64,000 nt of DNA from Calamus simplicifolius (lineage: Eukaryota > Streptophyta > Magnoliopsida > Arecales > Arecaceae): assembly GCA_900491605.1 (NCBI GenBank), contig UESW01004358.1, positions 79,910 through 143,909 on the forward strand, given 5' to 3'. The translations under genes were made by a program, and so were the position numbers. This document shows positions 23,500-34,375 of the stretch, one piece after another (position 1 is the first letter of the stretch; every line of letters begins with the position of its first letter). The notes under the pieces are model-generated. The model saw only the letters and a program-made list of their open reading frames with translations. It was not told where the DNA came from and ran no database searches.

Positions 23500-26400
23500 A
23501 ATTAAGGATTTTCATGCTCATTTTTATTAGTGTAATTAAAAGGTCTTAGGGTGGCAACATAAGCGGTTTTGTTAGCTTTTGATTGTTTTCAATTTTATTC
23601 ATCGAGAATATGCCTTTTTAGAGTTTTCAGCAAAAATAAGTATTTGATTAAAAGAGAAGTTTTTAATATTTTATAGAGCTGAATGATGCATTTTCATAGC
23701 TTTCACATGAAAAATTCATATGGATGCGATTCACTTTATGATGATAATTTGTACAATATCTTTTTATTTTTTAAAAAAGTTTGGGATGATAAGAAGGAAA
23801 AAGCTCATCCAAAAGGTCCACTTATTAGAAAATTTTAAAAATTATATAAAATCAAATATCTTCTACAAATTCCTTGCATGGAATTATATAGGGTTTTTAC
23901 TTTTCAAAGAAGAGCTGGATTTATACTGTAAATTAGCCTACAATCTACTTTTAAGGGAAAACTCAGGAAATACTTATTGACTAAGGATTTTAAGATTTCT
24001 TGTTATAGAGGCTTTTTACCAAAAGACACTTTGGCCTACTTCGGCAAGCCCAGACCTATTAATTCTAGGATCTTAGAAAATAACCTTGTGGCAAATCAAG
24101 TTATCTATATTGGTCACCAAGCAAAGGTTTTCTTTCAATTTCAAGAAAACTTGCAAAGTACATCAAACCCCCACTCCCTTAGGTATTTCATAGTATATTT
24201 CTTTTCTTTACTAAATCCTTATTTATTTAGTTTGGCTAACTCTTTCGGTATACAACCACAGAACGATAAAGAATAAGGGACTTTATCAAAGTCTAGGGTT
24301 TTGATGAGGAACTTAGAAAAAGAAGAAAGGCATAGCCGCTTACAAAGATCGGGTATGAGAAATTATACTTTATAGGCGAATCCAGTGTTTTAGCATATTT
24401 TTTAATGTTTTTTATGTTTATTAAGTCCCTTAGGGACTAGGCTGGCTAGCTTAAGGCTACTATATCTCTTTCGACTACTTCTTTGACTGCTGGGAGAGTT
24501 TAACACTTCAACCTTTATAGGCTGAAAAAGTTTCATCCATGAGGTTACTTGATAACCTCGAGTCATGGTAAGTCCTCTGATTGAGTCTCCTGCTTGTATA
24601 GTTTCTTAAAGACTATCAGACCTACTGGGGAGGCTTCAAAGGCCATTAGCCTCATCGTAAGATGACTTGCCACTTTTTAACAATTAGGACTTGTTTTTAA
24701 ATTTCTTAATCCCTCTTAAATTATCAGGTCATTGATCAATTAGCTGTACCCTTTTCTGTTCGTTTTTTTAAAAAAAAATTATGGAGTTCACCCTCAAAGC
24801 ACTAGCAGCAGCAGCACTTTTTATAGTCTTCGTATTTAGTTCACCAATTTTACTCATTGGACAGCATATGGAATATGAAACGGGCGCTGAGGAAGGCGAC
24901 ATGTTTGAAAGAAGTTGAAGATCAGAGACAACAGCTCGGTCAATAAGCCTACGGTCGATTGTTCAGCCTGATGGCCGGATGCCTCCCGGATTGGCAAGAA
25001 CAGTGGCTTGGCAAGCCTTCGTTTTCTTATATGACATCCCATGGGATATGGCATTTGTCAGCGTGGAGGAGAAAGAGTCCACCATGAAGACCCAGGAGGA
25101 GAATAGCCAGCTCGTCAACCTTTCAGGAGAAGACAAGGCACTCTTGGCCTCGGTTAAAGATGCTGCCTTGACCAAGCTGAAGCAATTAGAAGAGACAGAT
25201 GGTAGAAGAACTTATATCGCAACAAAAGGTCAAGCTCAGGGCTCAATGCATGGGTTTTGGCAACGCTGCAAGGACTTCAAATAGAGATTTATCTGATTCA
25301 TTTGTAACATGGCTGCTTTGGCCTCTCATGTAATGGTCATTTGGTCAACATACTTTGCTCTTCGAGCAATGTATGTAATGACTTTGACTGATGTAATATA
25401 TTGGCTTTATTAATTTTATATTTATCGTATCCAAATTCTTTAGAATAAGGATACTATTATACTTGTACATCTTATTTCATTAATAAAAGCATACGGTTAA
25501 TTATAAATACTGCTGTGCTAGTAATGGCATGCTTAATATTAAATTCAACTATCCGTAAGGGCCGAAAAGAGATGGTCCAAAACATCGCATGGCCTTGCTC
25601 ACCAATCGAGTCATAAATAATGAAGAATAAGGTTAATTTCCAGTTTATAATAGTATAGGGTTATATCTTAACCGTTTTACTCTCTTATTTCTCCCTCAAA
25701 GAAGAAAACTATTTATAAATATTTATATTATTTTATGAAATAATTAAGATATATGTTTCCCCACCCAACTTCCCATGGTCGTCTCTTCAGGGACATCTGT
25801 TGCGCTTGAAATCATACAACAACTCCTTGTATAAATTCTTAATATTCAGCAATACTTACACGGATTTGTTTCATGTTCTTTTAAGTAATTTATCAATCAA
25901 TTCAATTTTTTTTTTAACCTATATGTTACTCTAATTAATGCTAAGGTAGCTAAACACAAAATTTTTAGAAACCAATAGAACTAATAATTATAAATTTATA
26001 AATATTAAAATAATATAACTAAGTAATGAATCATAATAGTATACTTTTAAAATTAAACAAACATCAATATCAAATCATCAATAAAATTATAAAACAAAAT
26101 AAGTAAATATTAAAAATATACTTAACTTCATAAATAAAAAAATAAAATCATGCCTATTTCATTCTTGCATTTAAGGATGTTTGAAATTGTTGATATCGAT
26201 CCTTCAATAATACTCAAATTAAAAAAGTATACTTCTAATCCTATCATTTGTTAAATTTCATTAGCATTAATTACATTACATATTAAAAAATAAAATATTA
26301 ATATATTAACCAAATAAATAATCTAATTAATAATTTATAAAATTATATAATACTATCTAAATAAAACTCTAAAATTAAAATAAATAAAATTAAAAATATG

Positions 26401-26853
26401 TCTTACCCTCGTATCTAAATAACTTTAAGCTGTAATTAAAACTCATGTATTTTCTAATAAATTTTTTTTTGAATCATTTTGGGTTATTCATGTCCTGGTT
26501 CGATCTAAAAATTTTTAGATTATTTTAGGTTTTAGTTAAAAAAATAATATTTGAACCCTTTTTTTATGGATGAATCGGGATCGGGTCTGTGAATTGGGTT
26601 AGATTTCTACTACTTTTATATTTAATTGATTAACTTGGGTCAGATTTCTGCAGAAACCTTGGTCTAGCTCTTACCTTCAATATGGTTAAGATATTACTTG
26701 GCCTGGTCTAATCCTGTTGGCCTCTATATCTATGGGTCAAAATCTACGGCGGACTCGGTACCATGGCAAGCCTCAAATGTAGACATCTGCTTCAGATTGG
26801 TGTTGGCTGGGTCTGATTGAACTTTTCTATAGAAATAAAGAGTTCACTATATT
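23500..26853. repeat. Array copy A, second part
   Basis: Continues the unit after the hAT insertion and matches B (44633 onward) and C (54160 onward). It includes a stretch near 25700-26480 that is extremely AT-rich, kept in B but missing from C. No host gene is recognised. Confidence 0.88.
24979..25284 (+). other. Unrecognised 101-codon frame, coiled-coil-like
   Basis: Reads VSVEEKESTMKTQEENSQL and DKALLASVKDAALTKLKQLEE, with heptad-like spacing. The same words are seen in copy B (46015-46245) but with an early stop and frameshifts, and in C they are broken. It may be the tail of a retrotransposon gag-like protein; this is a guess from composition. Opposite strand to the Tat-like relic in the same unit. 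Confidence 0.3.
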
Positions 26854-27056
26854 TGTGATGCCCCTCCCAATAGTTCTACATTAGAAAATTGGGAGTTGGT
26901 TGAGTGGTTTATATGTAGTAAAGCAAGAAGGACAAGGCACCAATCGGATCCCTTTTAGGCTACGATGGCCCAAGTTGATGTGGACCTTGTCCGTCTTGCT
27001 TTCTTATAACGGAACGGGTCCGTGGGTGCTGCAGGCCCAGGTTCCGGATCATTACA
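26854..27056 (+). repeat. TRIM 5' LTR
   Basis: 203 bp, TG...CA bounded, immediately followed by the primer binding site. Includes GGTTTATATG as a possible TATA region. Confidence 0.92.
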
Positions 27057-27059
27057 CTA

Positions 27060-27075
27060 TGGTATCAGAGCCATG
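27060..27075 (+). other. TRIM primer binding site, tRNA-iMet
   Basis: TGGTATCAGAGCCATG, three bases after the LTR end. Confidence 0.93.
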
Positions 27076-27329
27076 CACCAGCCGAAAGTACAGGATCTAA
27101 GTGCCACACAGGGCAAAATGCTACATCCATAGGAGATGGAGCCATCTCTTGACCTATGGGGGCCACCTCTAGATCCTTGCCAAGATGGAGCCATCTCTTG
27201 ACCTGTGGGGGCCACCTCTAGATCCCTGCCTGCTTGGTTGTTGCCCCTGGCGACGAGGACGTCGCCTCTGTAAGGGGGATAGATTGTGATTCCCTTCCAA
27301 TAGTCCCACATCGGGTAAGGGGGTTAGAT

Positions 27330-27532
27330 TGTGATGCTCCTCCCAATAGTCCTACATTGGGAAATTAGGAGTTGGTTGAGTGATTTATATGTAGTAAAGC
27401 AAGAAGAACAAGGCACCAATCGGATCCCTTTTGGGCTGTGATGGCCCAAGTTGGTGTGAGCCTTATCCGTCTTACTTTCTTGTAACGGAACGGGTCCGTA
27501 AATGCTGCAAGCCCAGGGCCGAGGTCGTTACA
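27330..27532 (+). repeat. TRIM 3' LTR
   Basis: 203 bp, same length as the 5' copy and clearly related, with scattered substitutions. Just upstream, at about 27279-27315, lies an extra partial LTR start (TTGTGATTCCCTTCCAATAG), so the internal region contains a third, truncated LTR head. Confidence 0.92.
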
Positions 27533-28439
27533 ATATCCAGTCCTCAATAACGTGCTCCAAACACTAAATCTATGGGGTCTTCGTCAAGGTGGTCCAGACG
27601 CTACTGCTATGAGGAGTCCTCCGCAAGGTGCTCCAAACACTACTACGGCTCTAGGGGAGTCTTTGTGCAAAAAAAAAAGCTATGTCATGATACATTTGAT
27701 GAAGATTGAAGCTTTTATCTCTCCACAAGGTGCTCCAAACACTACTACAGCTCTAGGGGAGTCTTTGTGCAAAAAAAAGCTATGTCGTGATACATTTGAT
27801 GAAGATTGAAGGTTTTATCTCTTCTGCTACTGCCAGCTGCCAGCTCCTCCATCTTATAATCCTACTCTAGATCTATAACTTATCACCTTTTGCTTTGCCT
27901 TACTTTTAATTTTGCTTCATGAAATCTTATTTTACTTCTCTATAAAACTGGGAGAAGACCTCCATCCTCTATTTTTAAATAAATAATACAAAAAAAAGCT
28001 ATCAGGCATGTAAGGTTGATAGTTTCACTCACTGATCCACATCCAGATGAACAAAAACAGGTGAGACATTATAATATTTATTCCTAAGGTTTTTCGCTCC
28101 AATAAGCCATGTTAAGCATTAATATGATGCTTCATTCTAGATATGGCAAAGGGTGTAGCAACCAATGTTAGACCAATAAGGAACTCAACAAGAAATCCAA
28201 AAAGTAAATTGGCAAATTGGCAGGGAGTTGGCACAAAGAAGTTGAGCTAAAACACAATCACAAGTTCTTGCATCACTTGAGCGGACCATGCATTGGTGAT
28301 GACAACATATTCTAAACATTATTCTATTTTTTCATGATGATAAATAATGTTGTTACAAAAAAATAATATTTAAGTATCAGCAAAAGTGGTTATAAATTCT
28401 TGTATATGTGATGACTTTTAAATTTTTATGGTAAGATTA
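27533..28439. repeat. Array copy A, third part with R2
   Basis: Resumes the unit after the TRIM. R2 (27552-28291) has a head-to-tail run of about 45-bp GGTGCTCCAAACACTA minisatellite units, with the block ending TTTGATGAAGATTGAAG present twice. Then sequence related to R1 follows up to GCGGACCATGC at 28291. Confidence 0.8.
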
Positions 28440-28444
28440 CTTAT
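28440..28444. repeat. Target duplication CTTAT, left
   Basis: CTTAT precedes the copia LTR; the partner is at 38812-38816. Copy B keeps the uninterrupted ATTACTTATCATAA near 48590. Confidence 0.95.
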
Positions 28445-29995
28445 TGTTGGCCCAGATGGCAACCCAAGATGAGGGATGAATTGGGTTCTTTAAAAATTTA
28501 ACTCTTTGAAAATAATTAGATTGATATGAAGGTGCTTAAGTGAACTGAATTAATTAAAGCTAAGCACAAATAAAGAAGATAGAGAGAGAAATAAATGCAC
28601 AGCAAACACAAAGATTTTATAGTGGTTCGGTGTATCCAACACCTACGTCCACTCCCAAGCAACAGTTGGGTCCACACTATAATACCACCGATTATAGTCG
28701 AGTTATTTTACAAGCTCACAACTCCAACTTGTTGTTTTACCCGGGATCACAACGAACCCAGCCGGTTTTTTCGGGCTCACCAGCACACAACCCAAACCTA
28801 AGCTAATCTTAGCTTGTCCCGAGGTATACTACCTCCACTAATCCAATCCCCCTGATTGAATTAGAAAATAATAATTTGAAAATAAGGTTTACAATACAAA
28901 ATAGCTCCTCAAATGAGCAAATATTCAATTTAAATAGACAAGGATTAGAAAAGCCTATTTGAAGTGATTTGAATGCGGGCTTTTCTTCTTTTCCTTTTCT
29001 CTTTTGAATGGTTGAATCAAGCTTCAGCTCTCATTCTTCACAGAAGTTTGTTATGAAGAAGTTGAAGAGAAAAGGGTTTTTGAGCTTCTTCTTTTCTTTT
29101 TGTAAATCCTCCGAAAATAATCTTTGAGAGCTTTGGATTTCTTTTGAATCTCTCTTCAGATAGTAGGCGTAGACACAGAGATTTCTCTTTGAAAATTTTC
29201 CTCTCGTTTTCACTTGATTTTTTTGAGAGCTTTGGATTTCTTTTTTCTTCTCTTTTTTTTTTTCAAACGAATGGTTGCCCTTTTTATATCTCTTAATCCA
29301 AGATTAGGTGAGAAAAATAGCCATTACAGAGTACTTGGATTGCTTCTACACACAAAAAATATAGCCGTTAGAGATTAGATGAAAAAATATTACCGTTGGA
29401 GTCCATTCTGACATTTAAAAATCTGTTCCTGACAGGTTGGAGTCGGCTCCAACTTTGCATGTGTCGGCTCCAACTCGGGTTTCCAAAAATAGTAAATAAA
29501 AGGTTTGTTGGGGAGTCGGCTCCGGAAAAGTAATGTGTCGGCTCGGCGCATTCAGGTGTCGGCTCTTGAAACTGAGGGTGTCGACTCCGACGATGTCTAA
29601 AAAATATGCTCTCTATTCTTAGGTTAGAGTCGGCTCCGGAAATTTCAGTTGTCGGCTCCCGAACTCCAGGTGTCGGCTCCAAAAACTGACATAGAAAGCA
29701 CTTCTCTATATCTCAAAATAGAGTCAGCTCCAGAGTGTCAGGGGTCGACTCCAAACCATGCCGAAAATTTAGAAATGTTCTAATACACCCTGGTGTCGGC
29801 TCCAGACAATGTAGGTGTCCACTCCAAGGTCTGAACTTAAATATTTTCTATTTAAAACCTAATTCAAAACTGATTTTGTGTATAATTTGAATAATTAAAC
29901 ATTCTTAATACCTAAACACTTCTCAAATTTGTCAGAAACACAATGAATATACTCATGGCTTTTGTTAATCATCAAAATCAATAATTGGGTCAACA
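28445..29995 (-). repeat. 3' LTR of copia element
   Basis: Starts TGTTGGCCC and ends GGGTCAACA on the plus strand. Between about 29430 and 29830 there are many copies of GTGTCGGCTCC or GTCGACTCC spaced about 20-30 bp apart. TATA-like sequence at 29278-29290 on the minus strand. Confidence 0.94.
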
Positions 29996-30012
29996 ATCTC
30001 CCTCTTTTTGAT
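29996..30012 (-). other. Polypurine tract of copia element
   Basis: Minus strand reads AAAAAGAGGGAGAT directly before the LTR start TGTTGACCC. Confidence 0.8.
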
Positions 30013-30733
30013 GATGACAAAAACATTGAGTATATGCATGATTAAACAATGAAAGTTTCAAAGCAAATTTTAAGTTCTCATAGTTAAGCTCCCCTTGAAT
30101 GAGGTAGCTTCCCCTATGATACTCAAATTAACATCTTATCTCCCCTTATCATTAAAACTCATGCAATTAAGTTCATTCAATGCTTGGTATCAATTAATCA
30201 AATTCATTCAATAAGTTCATTAATGCATATACAATTATCTTCTCTCTCCCTTTTTTGTTATCAACAAAAAGTTTAAGAAAAGATTCGTTTAGCTTAAATT
30301 AACATCAATCATTCTTTTTCCCTCTTTATAAAAGTTTAAGCATAAGAATCAATAAACTTTGAACAGAACAATATTAAGCTCAAATTTCAAGTTCAACTAT
30401 GATATTCATTGAATACTCAAAACTTCATTATAAATTTCATAAAGTTAAATACTTCATTACATCAAACTTCATTACATCATTCAACAAAAAACTTCATTAC
30501 ATCAAAGATTCAAACTAAACTTCAAATACTAAGTACATCAAAAAGTAAATCAAACAACAAAAGCTAAAAAATATCAAAATCTAAGGAGTCTTTTGAGTTT
30601 TTCTAAATTTTTTCCATTCCTTCACTTTGAATCTTGATAAATTCATTCAATATTCTATCAATAAATGCAGATGCAACTATAATTTTCTCTTGTAATTCAG
30701 CATTGCACTTAGAATATACATCAGAATCTCCTC
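30013..30733 (-). other. Untranslated 3' region of copia element
   Basis: AT-rich sequence between the third coding region and the purine tract, with repeated CTTCATTACATCA words near 30450-30520. No open frame is supported. Confidence 0.6.
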
Positions 30734-31966
30734 CTATGTCTTTAATCTTCTCAAAATATGCATAAGATCAGTCTTCAAGACTTCTGAAGAAGATCCAAAG
30801 GATGATTCAATCTTGCTTACTCTCTCTTCTAAGGAATAGAACATCTCTCTTAAGCTCATTAGACTACCATCTAGCTCACTCTTCATTTTAGCTTCATGAT
30901 CCAAACATAAAGATTTTAACTGCTCCATCTGAATCTCAGAAAAACCAGCAGAGGACTGAACATAAGTTGAAGGAGCCGGCGTAGGAACAGAAGGTGCTGG
31001 ACAGCTGGGGCCAGGTGACATATGCCTCACTGAGGGCTCTGCCTCCGAAGTGCCGTGGGCTCCAGTATCCATCTCTACTGCCCTGTCATCCATGCTTCCT
31101 TTCCTCTCCTAGTTTCCATTGATTTTAATGAATCCCATCCGGTGCAGTGTGGCTTTATTGTAGTAATCAATGTGTCTTAAACTTTTCATGGGCTCATTAT
31201 CTAATATGTTAACTCCTTGGCTTTAGAAAACAGTGGTCAAAATCATGCCATAAGGAAGGGTGGATCTCTTCTTTCCTCCAGCCTCGGCCATATACCAAAT
31301 AATCATACCCAGAAGGTTAATAGGCTGGCCGGTCACAACAGCATCCATAACTAGAATATCTCTCTCAGAAACATACTCAAAATGATCGGTCTTAGAAAAC
31401 AATATCCTACTACAAATATTGTGTAACAACCTAAGCTCCAAGGGCAATTGGTTAGCCCTAACTTCTTCAAATTCAACAACTTCTCTTCCAAACATTCTAG
31501 ATAAAGCTGCTCCTCTGTCACTATGAGCATTGGCAATGGGTCCAGCAACTGGAATATCTAACAGTCTACCCAAAATCTCGAAGGTGAGGTGAATCCTTGT
31601 TCCTCTCACAAAGCTAATTAAACCTCCATCTTCTCTAGATAAATTCAAGTAAAAATCTTTAACAAGAGCAGGATAGGTTGGAACATCAAGAGAACAAACC
31701 TTCTCCCATCCCATATCTTTGATTTGCTTGCCTAAGGAGAAGCCCTCATCCTCAAAGAATCTGAAGTTCACCCTCCTACCCATCGTTATTACTTTTCCCG
31801 CTAATAAATCTACCTGTAGTGAAGATGGACCTGGAATGGCACTGGGCATGGAGAATGAAGACGAAGAATCTGAGGTGGGCGATGGTTGAGGAGCCGGACG
31901 TCTCTCACTTCTCTTTCTTGTCGCCATGGGAGCTCCAAAGATCGATCCCCTTCGCTTTGGTACCAT
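30734..31966 (-). pseudogene. Third ORF (env position) with Transposase_32-like domain and coiled coil
   Basis: One frame of about 410 codons from the ATG at 31966 (MVPKRRGSIFGAPMATRKR) to 30734, interrupted by TAA after MILTTVF (31223-31225) and by a TAG near 31110. Residues about 65-247 carry VKDFYLNLSRE, FVRGTRIHLTFEILGRLLDIP, RLLHNICSRILFSK and INLLGMIIWYMAEA, which resemble the plant 'putative transposon protein' domain (Pfam Transposase_32). The C-terminal part (from MDDRAVEMDTGAHG) is Pro-rich then heptad-like (LDHEAKMKSELDGSLMSLRE, EERVSKIESSF). No signal peptide or membrane segment is seen, unlike an envelope protein. Function of this domain is not established. Confidence 0.75.
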
Positions 31967-32455
31967 TGAATCCTAGGGAATGGTTGATTTGAGAGATTCT
32001 AGGTTTTGGGAGGCTTGGAGAGAATTTTAGAAGAGATTTGAAATGATTAGGGACGAAAAGGTGTCGACTCTGCCCTAAAATAGCCAAAATGGATCCATAA
32101 GGTATCGACTCCCGCAAAGTCGGGTGTTGACTCCAAGTCGCTAGCTCAGTTAGCGCCCGAACTGGAGTTGGCTCCACTAAGGCAGGTGTTGGCTCTAAGG
32201 TCTCAGATCGAGAGCGAGATAGAAGAGGTGTCGACTCCATTGACTAGGGTGTCGACTCCAAGACAGTTTCAGAAAAAAAATAAAAGTTTCAAGGATCCAA
32301 AACTTATCAAAAGAAAATCAATAATTTTGAATAGAATTCTTTGGAATGTGGTGAATCAAATGGTTCAAATATCTAGATGAATTGTTCTTAGAATCATGAA
32401 GGAATTTTAAGAAATTGATTGAATTCTAAATAGTCATTCTTAAGGGTTTCAAAAT
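31967..32455 (-). other. Spacer between pol and third ORF of copia element
   Basis: Non-coding stretch with seven or so GTCGACTCC/GTTGGCTCC words between about 32060 and 32265, the same word family as in the LTRs. An overlapping 111-codon frame with repeated EPTP residues is a product of these words. Confidence 0.6.
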
Positions 32456-33180
32456 CATTCCAATGGGTCACAAATCCCTAACTCTCCTCTAAGATAACAA
32501 AATATCTCTTCACTCAAAGGTTTAGTAAATATGTCAGCTAATTGTTCATCAGTACAAATATAATCAAGACAAATGTCATTATTAGCTACATGTTCTCTAA
32601 TAAAATAATATCTAATTTCAATATGCTTAGTTCTTGAATGTTGTATAGGATTTTTAGTTAAGTTTATTGCACTAGTGTTATCACATCTAATTGGAGTTTT
32701 ATCAAGTGTTATGCCATAATCTTTAAGTTGTCGCTTAATCCAAAGAATTTGAGCACAGCAACTTTCAGCTGCAACATATTCAGCCTCAGCAATAGATAAT
32801 GCAATCGAATTTTGCTTTTTGCTAAACCAAGAGATTAAGTTACTTCCTAAAAATTGACATGCACCACTTGTACTCTTTCTATCTATTTTACATCCAGCAT
32901 AATCGGAATCAAAATAAGAAATTAAATTTAGTGTTGAGTCTCTAGAATACCATAATCCTACATTTTTTGTTCCACTTAAATATTTAAGAATTTTTTTACA
33001 GCAATTAAGTGAGATTCTTTAGGTTCAGACTGAAATCTAGCACATAGACAAATAGCAAACATAATATATGGTCTACTTGCAGTTAAGTAAAGTAGAGATC
33101 TGATCATACCTCTATAATGCTTTTGATCAACAGGCTTACCATCTTCATCTTTATCTAATTTGCATGAAAGACGCATTGGT
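32456..33180 (-). pseudogene. Copia RNase H and RT C-terminus relic
   Basis: Reads on the minus strand with SIALSIAEAEYVAAESCCAQ, IRCDNTSAINLTKNP, HIEIRYYFIREHV and ADIFTKPL, the RNase H signature of Ty1/copia. Before it the open piece 32976-33176 has YRGMIRSLLYLTASRP and ARFQSEPKESHLIAVK. Ends near 32456 at the polyprotein stop. Confidence 0.85.
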
Positions 33181-34260
33181 GTTCCAAGTGGTTTGATTGA
33201 TTCTATTCCAAACTTCTTGAGAATTTCTTTTGTGTACTTTGTTTAGTTGATGAAAATCCCCTCTTTATTTTGTTTGATTTGTAGTTCTAGGAAGAAATTG
33301 AGTTCTTCCATCATTCTTGACACAAAAGATTGTTAGTAGCACCGAATATAATATCATCTACATAAATTTGTACTACTAATAAATCTTTATCTTTTCTTTT
33401 CAAAAATAAGGTTTTATCAACATTTCCTCTAGAAAAATTATTTTTAATTAGAAATTTGCTTAACCTATCATACCAAGCTCTAGGTGCTTATTTTAAATCA
33501 TAAAGTGCTTTGTGTAATTTAAAAAATATGATTTAAAAATTTATGATCTTCAAACCTGATGGTTGCTCAAAAATTTCTTATTTATAAAACCATTTAAAAA
33601 TACACTTTTAACATCCATTTAAAATAAATTGATATTCATATAACATGCAAATGTAAGTAATAGTCTAATTGCTTCTAATCTAGCTACAGGTGCAAAAATT
33701 TCATCAAAATCAATTCCTTCTTCTTGATTATATCCTTTTGCAACTAATCTAGCTTTATTTCTAATTACTATGCCATTTTTATCTAATTTATTTCTAAATA
33801 CCCATTTAGATCCTATAACCGAATGACCTTTAGGTCTATCAACTAAGGACCATACATTATTCCTATTAAATTAATTTAATTCCTCTTGCATAGCTAACAT
33901 CTAATTACTATCTTTTTCAGCTTCTTCGATAGTTTTAGGTTTAATTTGAGATACAAATGCAAGATGATTATTGATATTTCTCATTGATAATCTAGTTCTT
34001 ACTCCTTGAGATGGATCACCTATAATCAATTCCTTTAGATGACCATAGGCATATCTCCAATCTATAGGAAGATCTACCTCATTATGATTAGTATCAATAA
34101 CATCAACTTTAGGAGAATCATCATCTTTAGCTTCTTGTTCATGGTCTGAAGATACATCTATATTTAATTTCTTGATATCTCTTTCTAGCAAATTTGTATC
34201 TTCCTCATCATCAATCTTTTCTGAACTTGATGCTAAAGTCTCATAAAAAACTGCATGAAT
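33181..34260 (-). pseudogene. Copia reverse transcriptase relic
   Basis: Catalytic YVDD is intact at 33353-33364 followed by IIFGATN. Upstream are FHQMDVKSAFLNG-type sequences in broken frames and the linker with SMRNINNHLAFVSQIKPKTIEEA (33901-34191, residue run split). In-frame stops and frameshifts occur, for example near 33240 and 33840. Confidence 0.82.
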
Positions 34261-34375
34261 AGATTCTTCTACAATTAAGTTCCTCTTGTTAAATACTCTA
34301 TAGGCTTTACTCGATGTTGAATATCCTAAGAATATGCCTTCATCAGATTTTGCATCAAACTTCCCAAGATTGTAT

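Larger units (their letters stand above)
26854..27532 (+). mobile_element. TRIM-type miniature LTR retrotransposon, 679 bp
   Basis: Two direct terminal repeats of 203 bp each (26854-27056 and 27330-27532) start TGTGATGC and end TTACA. A tRNA-iMet primer binding site follows the left one at 27060-27075, and a purine tract (AAGGGGGTTAGA) precedes the right one. Target duplication ATATT/ATATC. Copies B (near 47690) and C (near 56525) keep the uninterrupted site. No coding capacity, so it must be moved by another element's proteins (established for TRIMs). No 5S-like block was seen, so it is not Cassandra as far as can be judged. Confidence 0.93.

Noticed and set aside
23977..24276. 99-codon plus-strand frame, partly shared with copy B (45110-45346)
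   Set aside because: No recognised domain; similarity is expected from the array duplication and the B frame ends early.
26854..27532. Cassandra-type element with a 5S rRNA promoter
   Set aside because: Size and layout fit a TRIM, but no 5S-like internal block was recognised in either LTR.
29368..29682. 104-codon frame with repeated EPT residues in the copia LTR
   Set aside because: Product of the GTGTCGGCTCC word array; LTR sequence, no family similarity, not kept in the other LTR at full length.
31905..32240. 111-codon minus-strand frame overlapping the start of the third ORF
   Set aside because: Its N-terminal part is the word array and the rest overlaps the better supported frame starting at 31966.
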